Source of the DNA: Coptis chinensis
Taxonomy: Eukaryota; Streptophyta; Magnoliopsida; Ranunculales; Ranunculaceae
Reading direction: 5' to 3'
Assembly: GCA_015680905.1 (NCBI GenBank)
Contig: CM027384.1
Location: 70,899,501-70,963,500, forward strand
DNA: 64,000 nucleotides
Shown here: piece after piece, positions 1-10,771 of the stretch
How positions within the stretch are numbered: position 1 is the first letter of the stretch
Layout: every line of letters begins with the position of its first letter
Translations under genes and position numbers: made by a program
The notes under the pieces: generated by a model
Databases searched by the model: none
Told to the model about the DNA's origin: nothing
What the model saw: only the letters and a program-made list of their open reading frames with translations

Positions 1-57
1 ACAAGTAGTTCATCTCATGACTTGTATCACCTAATCATAGTTAAGTTATACAATATC
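1..57. other. Flank left of element D, with target-site duplication
   Basis: This short AT-rich flank shows no coding potential. Its last five bases (53-57, ATATC) match 11886-11890 on the other side of element D, so they are one half of its target-site duplication. With D removed, this flank would continue the sequence downstream of the PDR-type transporter pseudogene. Confidence 0.6.
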
Positions 58-1172
58 TGATAAACGTAAAATTGAATAATTTACCTACGAAATGAACGAT
101 GAAACTCAAAACGCAAGTGAAACTAAACTTAATTACGCGTTGCTATCAAAGATTTCTATACTCTCAATTCTATCGAAATAGAGTGGAGTAAAAAGTTCGT
201 TCCACTCTTAGTTCTTTAGCATTCGAGTTTCCTAGATTGACTAATCTATTCAAAGTCTAATGAGAGCAATGGTGGGAATTATACTACGATGTGAATTAAA
301 ACTAGACGTAATATAAAGATTATAACTTTATTAAATTTAACTAACAATAATTGAATTATAAATTAATAACTAAGAATTGAATAACAACAACTGAATTTAG
401 ATCTAACAATTTTAAATGACAAAATTGAAATGAACAAGAAATAACTATTTTATTTATCTAATCAATGAAGAACTATGATTCAAAGAATTAATCTAAAACA
501 ATGTATGAAACTAATTAATTTAACTAATTGAATTCAAAAACTAGATCTGCAAGCTATTTTAATGGCTACTTTTTATTCTAAGCTATCTAACTATCCCTTT
601 CTTAAGAGCTAAGTCTTGTTTTATATAAAGGAGGAGACCAGATCCACAATTTCGTGCATGGGCTGAGGTCTCATGTTTTGGGCCGGAAAATCGAGCCCAA
701 AGCCCAATTTCTTCAGCCCACAGAGCCCGTTTCAGTTGGTTTTGACTTCAGCAGACTTGTCGTCCACTTCTGCTCCTCTGGTTGGGTCAAGGCTTAAACC
801 ATTGGAAAACTCTTTCCGAGCCGGTCGTTTTGACGTAAGGTAGGCCTAAATCCGAGGCCTGAGTCCAAAGATATGGTCTTCGGAAGTTTCGCTAACTGTC
901 TTGTATTTACGCCCGTGTTGACTTTTCAGCTTTTGACCGGGCTTCATAAAGGCTTTGTCTCCTTGAATCTTGGCCTTTATCACATAACTTCTTAGCAACA
1001 AACCCTTTGCTTCTTTATATCGCCAAAGTGGCACATTTCTGCACATAATTTAGTTCTATGTCTGAAATACATAAAAACACGTAATTAGCATTAACTCTTA
1101 TTTATTACTCGCATAATTGGTCTAAAAGTAGTATTATTAAGGAGTTAAAACTACAGTTTTGGGCTCTTATCA
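58..1172 (-). repeat. 3' LTR of element D
   Basis: This 1115-bp repeat closely matches 10772-11885, with scattered substitutions. In element orientation it starts TGATAAGAGCCC and ends in TTATCA. It is homologous to the LTRs of element C over much of its length, but C's are about 420 bp longer. Confidence 0.95.
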
Positions 1173-1186
1173 AACCACCCCCAAAC
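1173..1186 (-). other. Polypurine tract of element D
   Basis: Immediately upstream of the 3' LTR in element orientation the sequence reads TTTGGGGGTGGTT, the expected plus-strand priming tract. Element C has the same tract at 47262-47274. Confidence 0.8.
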
Positions 1187-2960
1187 AGGATTGACCATAT
1201 GAGAAATTAGCATAAATGACCAAAAATGGAGTTCTAACTAATCTCGTTTCGCCGAGTGCGATTGCATTGACCATATGCAACAAGGCCTTAAACCACTAGG
1301 AATTCCCTAGTGGACGAGTTATAGCCTCGTGGGAGTTTTCTAGTGAAGGTACTCACAAACTTCATCTATACTACAACGACTCAGAAATAAAACTATTGTT
1401 TCTTTATCTATGTCTCAATTATCTATACATCTCACTAGCAATGAATACAGAATAATCAAGTCAAAACATAAGCTAATATGCATAATAATCTATCATCTAC
1501 GAATAAACATATTTGCAATGAGTAATACTATGAGATGAACTAGCAGGTACGTTTCTAAAAACTCGGAATAGCGTCCTTAAGTAGGTCCTCACATAAATGT
1601 CAAGACAAAAACCACTCTGATTTTTCCGCTCAAGTTTATTTACTTGATTGTGTAGTGGGCACACTTTACCTTACAAACTCAATGACACACAAGGAAGCCG
1701 GAGTCGATCAAACACATCTGCCACTTACTATCATACTAACCTATTCCTAATTGAGCTAGATGTCTTTATTAGGTATTGCAGGGATTAGGAGATGGTTTTA
1801 AGAAGGAAGAAAATGGATATTCAAAAAGAACAAGTCTGAGATAATAGAGCCTTCATATTATGTAACTAGAGAAAACCTTATTCTTTACTTTTGCTTCTAC
1901 ACTTTGTTTCCATCCTTAGCCATATATGTTTCCATCCTTTGCTTCAAAAGAGAAAATAATTTTTTTTTTCGTTGGCTTTTGACTCATTGATTCTATTTTT
2001 GGAATTCTAACTCTTTATTTTATTTTATTTGGATGGAAACTTACTTTTCTCTTCTGAAGCGACTAACGAATTCTTGATTTCAAAAGTTATTCTCTTTTCT
2101 ATTTTTCATCTCTATTCTCAAACTTATTCAAAGAATTGGGTAGGTTGATTTTTTATTTTGTTTTGTTTTGTAACAGGGTAAAGGATTTGTGGTTAATGAA
2201 AGGCTAAAGAAAGGCTCAGAGGGGCGACTAGCGGAAAATAATTCATAGGTTGGAATTTCTGGCTAAATTCTCACTTAGGATATGGTATAGTGATCTAGCA
2301 AGTGGACGTGTGATTTCTCTATCTGGATTTTACTTCTCCCTTGTGTCATTTCTCAAATGTGTTACTCATATAAGGCTTTAGGCTATATTCTTCACAGGAT
2401 TTGTAGAATAAGTACTCTAGCCTAGATTTCAGAAACTTACTGCTAACAATCATAGATACTCATGTAACATATTTATAGATAGATGCAAGGATTATTACCT
2501 ACATATTAGCCTAAGTTTCTAAAAACTATTCTAATGCAAAAGCTACGTGAGACTTCTAGATTATTGAGATCATCGAGAAAGAAAATAATACCAATGTTCC
2601 TAAGTGTATAACATACTTTTTATTTATATTTTTAAATTTTTTGAATTTTTTAGCTAGAAAACAAGTGCATATTATACATATCTATATCCTAACAGATGTC
2701 TTAATTACATGTGTTTCTATGCCCCCAAACAAGAAGCATGCTTTATCCTCAAAGTATTTTAAATAAATAGGGTAGGAAAATACCATTGAAACGCGTGAAA
2801 TTCCAGAACATCTACAAAACAAGGTTATAACATACTAATATAGAAAAGAAAAACTGATGCAACTCTATAAGAGTTCCACCCGTTATGGGGTTAATGAGAA
2901 ATAGATTGCTTGGGACATAAATAGATACTAACTGAAATAAAAACTTACCTGCACTCCTGT
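1187..2960 (-). other. Non-coding 3' region of element D
   Basis: About 1.8 kb between the last ORF and the polypurine tract holds no supported gene. It is collinear with 45476-47261 of element C. It contains a second purine tract at 2721-2733 (TTTGGGGGC in element orientation) directly after the last ORF. Confidence 0.75.
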
Positions 2961-3899
2961 TTAAACATTTTCCTCCTCATTTCCCTCTTCATCCTTAATA
3001 AAGAAATGAGGTTCCTTCGCATCCTGCCATGCCATGGTAATTTGCCAGGCTTCACGCCACTTATTGTCTACTATAGCTAACCTATCAAGCGCCACTTGGT
3101 CGGATAGGGTGTAAGGCGCAAACTGATGAGGCTATATCCTCCACCCTTGCCAAGTCCTTGCACGGAACGATCGAATAATACAATTGGTGGGTCTCACAAT
3201 GTCGACCCCAACCCAATTTGTGAAACGGGCACAAAAAACAGGGAAAAAACATAGCATTATACGGCAAATTAAAACAGGCATAAGAAGGTACTCATGCCTC
3301 TTGCCATGGGCTCGGGCTAAACTAGACATTAAGGTCTGGGGAATATCATAGAGTGTACGTCCCCCAGCTAAAGCAAGGAAAATATCACAAGTTTCATCAT
3401 TCACAGAAGAATAACCCCATTCCCCTCTAATGTTGAGCATAATCCAAAACATAACAGTAGCCACGTTCATAGACAGGCTACCAAGGGCGACGTTATAATC
3501 CCCTTGGTCCTCTATCCTAAAGATTCTTGCCCCGTAATACCCATGCAAATCATCATAGTTATACATGTACATATTATCTACCAAATAGGCCCATGAGTCT
3601 TGTATTTCGGCCAGCATAGCAAGTCCAAGCACAAAGGCTATCAAGAACCTGGAAATTTCCATTGGTTCATCCCCGATGGTGAAGGAGAACACTTGTTCTC
3701 CATCTGGTCTATCAAAGAACTTACATTTATCATAAAAATAAGATGTAAGTGCGGGAGAATAAAGTTCATCAGGACTTACCAATAGTGGCTCCCATCCTGC
3801 TAGAATGATCAGTTTGCGAAACCACACACCATAGGTGTCACTTTGGAATAAATCTTCAAATGACTGTTCCGATATGATACGATGGAATGTCATCCCCAA
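2961..3899 (-). pseudogene. Accessory ORF 3 of element D (plant transposon-protein-like)
   Basis: The reading frame is open from 3899 to a TAG at 3132-3134. The same frame then continues to a TAA at 2961-2963. Element C has a glutamine codon at the TAG position, so the full protein was probably about 312 residues. Visible features are an N-terminal block with GVWFRKLIILAGWEPLL, then QVFSFTIGDEPMEISRFLIA, then a C-terminal hydrophobic stretch LICRIMLCFFPVFCARF. This layout (GW followed by a P..V..FY block and an IS...I..LGL block) resembles the putative plant transposon protein family found in Athila-type elements (Pfam Transposase_32 type); that assignment is an inference. The ORF sits where Athila elements carry an envelope-like ORF, but no signal peptide or fusion-protein pattern is evident. 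Its molecular role is unknown. Confidence 0.6.
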
Positions 3900-3959
3900 T
3901 AAACTTGCTAGAAAAGATGCGAAGGATCCTAGAACAACCCTCGGAAAACTGGAAATTTT

Positions 3960-4110
3960 TGGTGCTCACAGGGGTCAGGGCACAGGGTGCGCTCAAGCTA
4001 TGCCTGGGATGGGCGCGGGTGGCGCTCTGGTGATATTTGAGGTCCAGGCACTTGGGCGCAGGGTGCGCTCACTGTTAGCCTGGGATGGATGGCTGGTGGC
4101 GCCCGGATGA
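3960..4110 (-). repeat. GC-rich minisatellite leader before ORF 3 (element D)
   Basis: This GC-rich block has imperfect repeats of the type GAGCGCCACCCGCGCCCAAGTGCCTGGA (read on the element strand), in an otherwise AT-rich element. A related block lies in the 5' leader at 10430-10630. Element C carries equivalents at 39650-39960 and 44270-44520. Confidence 0.7.
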
Positions 4111-4884
4111 AAACTGGAATTCCGGTGTTTTGGCGAGTAGCTCTCTCGGTTTTGGCTGAGTAGAGGCGTATGTCGTGCTTTCGGGGTAGGATTTCTCGAC
4201 AGGGCTTAGTATAGGTGGCTCCTCACGGGAAAGTGCGCTTCGGGAGCTGATAGGCCGAAGTGCGAAGGAAAAATAAGGTAAAGTGGGAGTGAAACGTGAG
4301 AGATGAATGTGAGATGTAGTTGGGGTTGTGAGTGTAGAATGAATGCAGTCTTTATAGGTTTTAAATTACTAAAACGAATCGGGAAGTTGCCAAAAAGTTT
4401 TAAGGCAATTGCCGGAAATAATAAAATTTCCAAACCCGAAAGCGGAAATAACTCATATTTTTGATTCCAAGACAACCCTAATATCTTTTAGGTTGAATTG
4501 AGAATAGAAACTGCCTAACTCATCGAGATTTCATCCTACCACAATATCTATTCATAGCGATGGCCATATCGGTCATATTCTCAACCCTCACTCCAAAACA
4601 AATTCTAAAATAGACGAACATATAAACGAATTATGCTAAACTATTTAATACCACCACCAAACAATTTGGGAAGGTGGGATTAATGATAACAACCACGCAC
4701 AATTCGAAAATAACCAAATTATATTAAATTTTAATTCAAACAACATAAAACAACCAAATTCAAATTTAATTACTTAACTAATATCCGACTAATAAAACAA
4801 TAAAAACAACTAAATAACAATGAAACACAAAATTATTCGAACACCTAGCCATGTGATAAAGAAGGGCCCTGAGATGGAGATTGG

Positions 4885-5993
4885 TCATGGGCCCGATCCA
4901 TTCGTTCTTTGGCGACGACGCTCATGCCTCTCAGACTCATCTGAAATAGAACCCTCCAAGGGTGGCATGCGTCGTAGAATCTCTACTTGAAACGCGCCGG
5001 CTTCCATCTCAGCCTTTATTGTCAGATATCGGCCCGGTGGTATTGTTTGGTGGATATTCTCCATGTTAATCAAGATATCTTCCTGACCCTTTTTGAGTAT
5101 TCCAAAACTCGTGTTAAGGTTTGTTTGTTTATTTCGAACTATAATCTGTCTATCTCGTATATCTTCACAAATAGCGTAAATGCAATGCACGCTAGTATGC
5201 AACACTGACATGCGTTCTGAATCAGACGTACACCTCTCCAATGCATCTTCATCCAACCATGTCATGTCTTCCCCTTCCTCATCCGAATCCATTACCCTAT
5301 CCTCCGGCAACATCCAAGTCTTTTGTATACACTCCTTATAACTACTTTCATTTGCATGCAATTTCAACATTATCCGCTCAGTTCTTGGTTTATTCCCCCA
5401 AGACAACATTATCTTCGTAATTAAAACAGGAAATGGTGCGATACTCTTCCTAACCCTCTAATCATATTTAGCAAAAACTCGAGGATACAGAATTCATACC
5501 TCTTTTCTTGCAATATCCAGAGAACGTGCAGACATGTGAACCCGATGTCACTCACTTTCTCCTTCCCAATGACGTTCTTACCAATCCACTGAGCTACACC
5601 CAGTTGGTTGGTGCGCAGAGATGACTGTCGAGCACAATGAGAAGTCGTATTATATTGACCCTCCATAAGGGTGTCATTCATTAATGCAGGAACACCAGTA
5701 TACTGGGATTCCTGCACGGTGGCTTCTATGTGGCGTCAAGGCGTAATGCCTAAAATTTCAGCCAACTTCTCTTTCGATAATTCTCTCTGAGTCCCAGCCA
5801 CTTTCATGAAAATTTTGTGATCGGCCAACTCTCTCTTCTTATAGAACTGTTTGACCAAATCGGAGTGGTAGAAATCATCTGTCGAGTACCACAACCGATT
5901 CCAACCCCTTCTAATCATTTCATCACCGTAAAACGGTGTGAAGCGGTCGGCCGTAAATGCTTGTTCCGGCAACAACCTTCGTCTTTGAGCCAT
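4885..5993 (-). pseudogene. Accessory ORF 2 of element D, broken (absent from element C)
   Basis: Three minus-strand open stretches lie head to tail: 5736-5993, 5421-5717 and 4885-5409. They look like one decayed gene. The first begins MAQRRRLLPEQAFTADRF and has RRGWNRLWY followed by SDLVKQFYKKRELAD and a KEKLAEILGI block. This is the same GW / V..FY / L..ILG layout seen in accessory ORF 3 and in plant Transposase_32-type proteins. The last is acidic in the middle (DSDEEGEDMTWLDEDA), probably helical after that, and ends in a basic arginine-rich tail. Frameshifts near 5410-5420 and 5720-5735 separate the pieces. Element C lacks this module entirely, so it was gained by D's branch or lost by C's. 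Its function is unknown. Confidence 0.5.
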
Positions 5994-7070
5994 TGATATC
6001 TTAGAACGATTTGGGGTTTAGAAGGACTGTGGGAATGGAGTTTGAGGCTCCCTTACTAACAAAACAGTAGTGGTGGCGCGGTAGTTCAAATTTCATTTGG
6101 TTTTGGGTGATTTTCGGTGGTGGAAATTTTTGGGATTGGTGGAAGAGTGTTTTGGAGAAGAATCGAAGTTGGAATTGTATTGTGGGCGTGGGTGTATTGA
6201 GGTTTATTTTTATTGTTATTTTTGGTTAGGCTTTTAAATTTGGAAATGGCGGAATTGGAAAGAATCGCGATTCAGTTTGTTTTGGAGGAAAGAGACGCAC
6301 GCGCGTGCGTTGGGCCGAAGGCCAAATTGATTTTCCGATTTTTGTCGATTTTTTGCGCAACTTTAAACTAAAATTCCCGCTTTGTTACCGGTCCGATTTT
6401 TGCGAATGAGATATGGAAATGATCAGAAGAGAATTTCCAATCTAATGATCCATAAAACACTCTATTCCGACCGTGGGGGACATATAAGAAGATAAAAAAT
6501 GCCTCGAAGTGCGTGCATAATGTAAGTTATGCGAACGAATGAAATCTAACTTAATAGAAAATGTCAATCCGAATCGTAATACCATTAAACGGTCAACCAA
6601 TACAACTGGAGAGTTGAACAATCCAGGATAGAACGAACACCCCACCTCCAAACAAATTTTAGACACATAGTTGAGATTTTTTATTTTTTATTTTTTATTA
6701 TTTTTATTTTTTATTTTTTTATTTTTTTAAAGTGGGTCTTTTAAAGTCAGATTCCTAAGATTTCTCAACGTACTATGGTTGTGATTTTAACGATTTTTAA
6801 TTTTTTTTATGAATAAATTTAATATAAGAAAAACAAGAAAGCAATAAATACATAATTCACACCATAAAAGAACATGACTCAAAAACTGAGAAAACATGTA
6901 AGAGTGGAAAACGTGAATTATGTTAACCGTGGACTCAGGATCCGGTACTTACAACCACACACTCCATAGGGAGGGCCCGATTACCTGAATGGTGCACTTA
7001 TCAGTATACGGAAGTGATAGGAAGTACACCAGCAACCAAATGAGTCGTTTATAGTCAGATACGCGAGACT
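5994..7070 (-). other. Spacer between protease and accessory ORF 2 in element D
   Basis: There is no supported gene here. It contains an AT-rich low-complexity run near 6680-6730 and a purine tract read TTTGGAGGTGGGG on the element strand (6640-6655). A block at about 6895-7005 is strongly conserved with 43540-43655 of element C. It includes TGATAAGTGCACC, which shares its first seven bases with the LTR start. Confidence 0.6.
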
Positions 7071-8105
7071 TTAACAAATAACTGGATATATATATATTAA
7101 TACCCTGCAGTTTCCATATATCAACAACCTAAAGAGTTGTGGGTCTTTCCAGAAATAAATAACATGGAATGCACCCCCAAACATAATCAAGCACCAAGAT
7201 TTCCTACGGTGTAACCTAGTGGAATGAAAACGAAGTCTGATAGACCTAGAACGTAACCGAGCATGCACCTTCTTATTCATCTTTGAATGAGAGGTTGTCC
7301 AAGTGAATGAGTGTGAAAAAATGGATGTTTTTGGAAGATATGGTGGATAAGGATAAGTATTAGAAGGAAAGAATGAGAATGTGGGTTTAGCACAAAACTC
7401 ATTCATGGTGTAGGTAGGAACTGTCTCCGTTCTGAAAATGTAGGTGTCATGTGCCTTTTCTTCTGGAATTATATCCGTATTAGGCGGATTTAGAAAATCA
7501 TTAAGCACAGAAGAAATAAGAGGGTCAAGTGCAAACTCCAGGTTATTTTGAAAAGGTGTAGGATGGGGTACATTGATGGAAGGGGAATGATGTGAGGTGG
7601 GTGAATGGTTATCAATAGGAGGGGACTCTCGAGGTGGCGGAGAAAAGTTGCAAAAGAGTTGAAGGGAATCTTCCTCAATTCTCTCCACGTCCAAGGAGTC
7701 CTTATTAAAGTTGGAACATCCAAAGGAAAGGAATTTGTGCATCTGATTATTTGAAAACGTGGTTTTGACATAATCATGAGCTAAACTCTCGATCATACTA
7801 ACCTCTCTATCGATATTGGTATCAGAAACTTGTATGATCGGTTTAAATACATTGACCTCAGCGGAAAAATGGCAAAAAGATAAGGACATCGAACCATCGC
7901 GGCAATTTATAAGTGCGTTGGCAGTTGCCAAGAAGATGCGCCCTAAAATGATCGAGACAACGTCGTTAGCGACTTCTGTATCGAGGATAACAAAATCCGC
8001 AGGATAGTAGAAATCTTGAATCTTAACAAGTGCGTTTTCCATTACACCCTTAGGATACTTGATAGACCTATTAGCTAATTGCAACGTCATTGTTGTAGGT
8101 TGCAT
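7071..8105 (-). pseudogene. Protease C-terminal half and tail, element D
   Basis: This continues the protease frame after a nonsense codon. It begins MQPTTMTLQLANRSIKYPKG and contains YPADFVILDTEV and a decayed IILGR..LATANALINCRDG block, the flap and C-terminal part of Athila-type aspartic proteases. The region after about residue 110 is a poorly conserved, proline- and serine-rich tail. In element C the codon before this stretch is AAG (lysine). In D it is TAA, so a point mutation separates this half from the catalytic half at 8106-9398. A purine tract (TTTGGGGGTGC on the element strand) lies at 7171-7185. Confidence 0.75.
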
Positions 8106-9398
8106 TTATTGTAGACCTATTTGTTTATATAAATAATAAGGGAGTAAGTTAACACTCGCCCCCAGGTCTAATAAAGCAGTGGTCGTGTGAGTATCTCCTA
8201 AGGTGCATTTTACAGTAGGACGACCAGGGTCCTTGTACTTAACTATTCCATTATGTTCTAATAAAGTTGGAACCTGTTCAGTGAGAAATGCGTCTTTTGG
8301 AATATTTGTCCTACTCCTAGTAATGCACAACTCCTTAAGAAACTTAGCGTGGTGAGGTAATTTTTTAATTGCGTCGAGAAAGAGTAGGTTAATCGTTAGA
8401 TTTTTGAAAACGTCCCTAATCTCGTCAAAGTTTGTATCTCTTTTTAACATAGCTAATTTCTGGGGAAACGGTGGTTTCTTACTATGTTTAGCGTATGGTT
8501 CTACTGGATATCTAACCTTTGCTTTTTGCTTCTTAGGTTGTGGTTTAATTGGTACCTCTATAGGAGTAGGATCTTCAGTTTCTGTTTTGGTATCTAGTAT
8601 AATATCTGGTGTAGAAACTCCTTGTGGGGTAACTATAGACATAGTTACTTTGTTATCCACTACTCTGCCTGAACGGAGAGTGGTGATGGAATTTATCTCT
8701 CCTACGTTTGCAATTTCGTTACTAGTATTACCGTTTACTTCAAAGGCTGTGTTTGGTGTTTTAGGATTAGGTGTTGCTTGTCCTGGAAACACACCTTTGG
8801 GTTGTACTTTATCTTGAGCTAACTGCTGTAAGGAAAGTTGGATGGCTTGTAAAATCTGTTGTTGAGATTGCATAAAGGTATCAAAACGATCCGGTTGTGG
8901 AGTAGTATTTGCTACTGGTTGTGTGACAGGAACTATGCCATGTTGATTATTAATGAATAGATTTTGGTAGTTATTATGTATCGGAACAATACCTCTATTA
9001 GCATTATAATTATTATTGTTATAATTATTATAATTACCCTGACCTTGTGCTTGACCTTGTCGTGGTTGAGCTTGGTTATAATTGTTTGTTTGCCTAACAT
9101 TTGGGTTAAACAACTTTGGAGGTTGTTGATTATTCTGCCAACTGAAGTTGGGGTTTTGTCGCCAAGCTGCATTAGGTTTGCTATTAATGGAACAAACGTT
9201 ATCTTGTTGTGATTGTTGTTGCTCATAACCGAAAGGACAATAGGAGTCGGGATGCTCTAGACTCAAACAGAAATTACATGGATTGGAGTTGACATTCATG
9301 ACGGGAATAGGCATTTGTTGAACAGAAATAACCTCTACCTTTTTAGTTAGAGATTCGATTAAATTTTTAAGTTCCGGATCGGGTTTCATCTCAAACAT
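8106..9398 (-). pseudogene. Gag nucleocapsid region and protease catalytic half, element D
   Basis: This 430-residue open stretch begins MFEMKPDPELKNLIESLTKK. It has a zinc-knuckle-like CNFCLSLEHPDSYCP, then a long Gln/Asn-rich low-complexity region typical of Athila Gag (ends of NFSWQNNQ type). A proline/lysine-rich linker and the pre-protease block FDEIRDVFKNLTINLLFLDA follow. The aspartic protease active site reads ALLDLGASVNLLPYYLYKQI, i.e. D-L-G-A. It is preceded by a frameshift relative to the N-terminal gag at 9593-10213 and followed by a TAA. Gag would form virus-like particles and the protease would process the polyprotein. The homologue in element C is at 40950-42711. Confidence 0.85.
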
Positions 9399-9592
9399 AC
9401 CGGGCGCCTTTTATTGTTAAAAAGAAGCGGCAAGGGAGATATCGTCACTACCCCCCCAGTTATTATTACGCTTAGTCTGATCTTCTAAAAATTTATAAGC
9501 TTCTGAGGCTCCTTTACTTAAGAAACTACCCCCATTCATTATGTCAAGGACTTCTTTATGGTGGTGTAGAAGTCCATTGAAAAAGGCACGAA

Positions 9593-10213
9593 CTATGTGT
9601 CTTTCACGAGGTTATGATGTGGACACTCTATAAGTAGATCGGTGAAGCGATTCCAAGCCTCTGAAAATGATTCATGAGGATTTTGTCGAAAGAAATGAAT
9701 CTTGGAAAGCATTTCATCGGTCTTCAGTGGTGGGTAAAAATGTTCCATGAATAGTTGAACAAGTTTAGCCCACGAGTCCACAGAATTAGGCGCTTGGGCA
9801 GTTAACCAAGACGCCGCCTTATCGGCTAAGGTGAAGGGAAATACCCTTAGTTTAATTTCTTGAGCACCTACCATAGGATGGTGGAATGTAGTAAGGACTT
9901 GGTCAATTCTACGCATGTGCTGATAGGGTTTTTCATGGTTTAACCTATGAAAAACGGGTAACAAATTAAATATATTTGGGGGGATACGGAAATCCCCCAC
10001 TGGGTCTGATAGAACGATGCAAGATTTTGGGCTATCGCTCAAGGCTTTGTAAAAGTCTGAGAGAGGAGACTCTCTTTCTTCAGCCATAATCTCAGGTGTG
10101 GTGTGTGGTGTGCTAGCTAGATGTGAAGTGAGTGGTATACTAGAAAGGCGTGTTTGTTGACGTTGTCGGTTACTTATATTAGGTGTTTTTCTTCGGCCTG
10201 ACCTTAATCTCAT
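9593..10213 (-). pseudogene. Gag capsid N-terminal region, element D
   Basis: Starting MRLRSGRRKT, this 206-residue stretch contains the core retrotransposon Gag domain (residues about 110-206): IKLRVFPFTLADKAASWLTA, a WAKLVQLFMEHFYPP block and SFSEAWNRFTDLLIECPHH. This is the pattern of plant Athila/Tat Gag. The frame is lost at about 9590. The expected continuation to the nucleocapsid part (LVRAFFKGL-like sequence) is in another frame at 9400-9590. The start is chosen because the homologous ATG at 40190 of element C has the same following codons. Confidence 0.85.
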
Positions 10214-10429
10214 GCAAGGCTAAGACCAATCTTAATGCAAAACAACAACACTCCAAACAATCCTGATATGCTAGTATGAATCTCTAACAGAAGATGCGAG
10301 GTGTGGAAGAAAGGAGTACCTGAAAGCCTCCTTACTTCGCTTATGAATAGCGTCTTGTGTACGCATAATCAGTGTATATAACAAGTTAGAACACTGAAAA
10401 CTTGAAAGAAATGGAAGTTTGAAACAAAC

Positions 10430-10630
10430 CTGTGGAAATCAGGCAGTTTCAGCAGAGGGCGCATGTGCACTTAGAATAGGCCTAGGAAGGGCGCAGTCGG
10501 CCTTCGTGCAAAAGTTGGAATTCAGCGTGAGCGCGCAGGTAGCGCCCAAGTTGGCCTTGGTAGAGGCGGTGGTATTTCGAGCAAAAGTGGGATTGGGATT
10601 CGGTGCAGGGCCAGGGCTTCGAGTAATTTT
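10430..10630 (-). repeat. GC-rich repeats in 5' leader of element D
   Basis: Between the primer-binding site and gag, the leader holds several imperfect GC-rich units (AGCGC..CC.GCGCCC), matching the larger block at 39650-39960 in element C and the block in front of accessory ORF 3. No conserved reading frame is present. Confidence 0.6.
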
Positions 10631-10751
10631 TCGTGGAAACTTGCAAAGTCAAAAACGGACAAAACGGTGAGAATCCAAACAAGGGTGGGTGGGTGGGTTA
10701 TGGGACTTTGAAAAACTATTAAGTCTACAGAAAACAATACTAAAGAGTACT

Positions 10752-10769
10752 AAGATGGTAGCGACGCCA
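10752..10769 (-). other. Primer-binding site of element D
   Basis: Two bases after the 5' LTR, the element strand reads TGGCGTCGCTACC, the position and TGG start expected of a tRNA primer-binding site. Element C reads TGGCGACGCTGCC at the same place (39521). The primer tRNA was not identified. Confidence 0.6.
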
Positions 10770-10771
10770 TT

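Noticed and set aside
2961-3899. Accessory ORF 3 as a retroviral envelope gene
   Set aside because: The position fits an envelope-like ORF of Athila elements, but there is no signal peptide, no cleavage site and no clear membrane-fusion pattern. The protein looks more like plant transposon-associated proteins.
6680-6730. TTTTTATT run resembling a short tandem repeat or CRISPR-like spacing
   Set aside because: It is simple AT-rich low-complexity sequence without unique spacers. CRISPR is not expected in a plant nuclear genome.
8404-9212. Plus-strand open frames opposite gag of element D
   Set aside because: They are the complement of the Gln/Asn-rich gag coding region on the minus strand, which has clear protein similarity. 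The plus-strand products are low-complexity hydrophobic.
10671-10700. GGGTGGGTGGGT run near the 5' leader of D as a G-quadruplex regulator
   Set aside because: Only a short GGGT run is present, the element-strand version is C-rich, and nothing shows a function.
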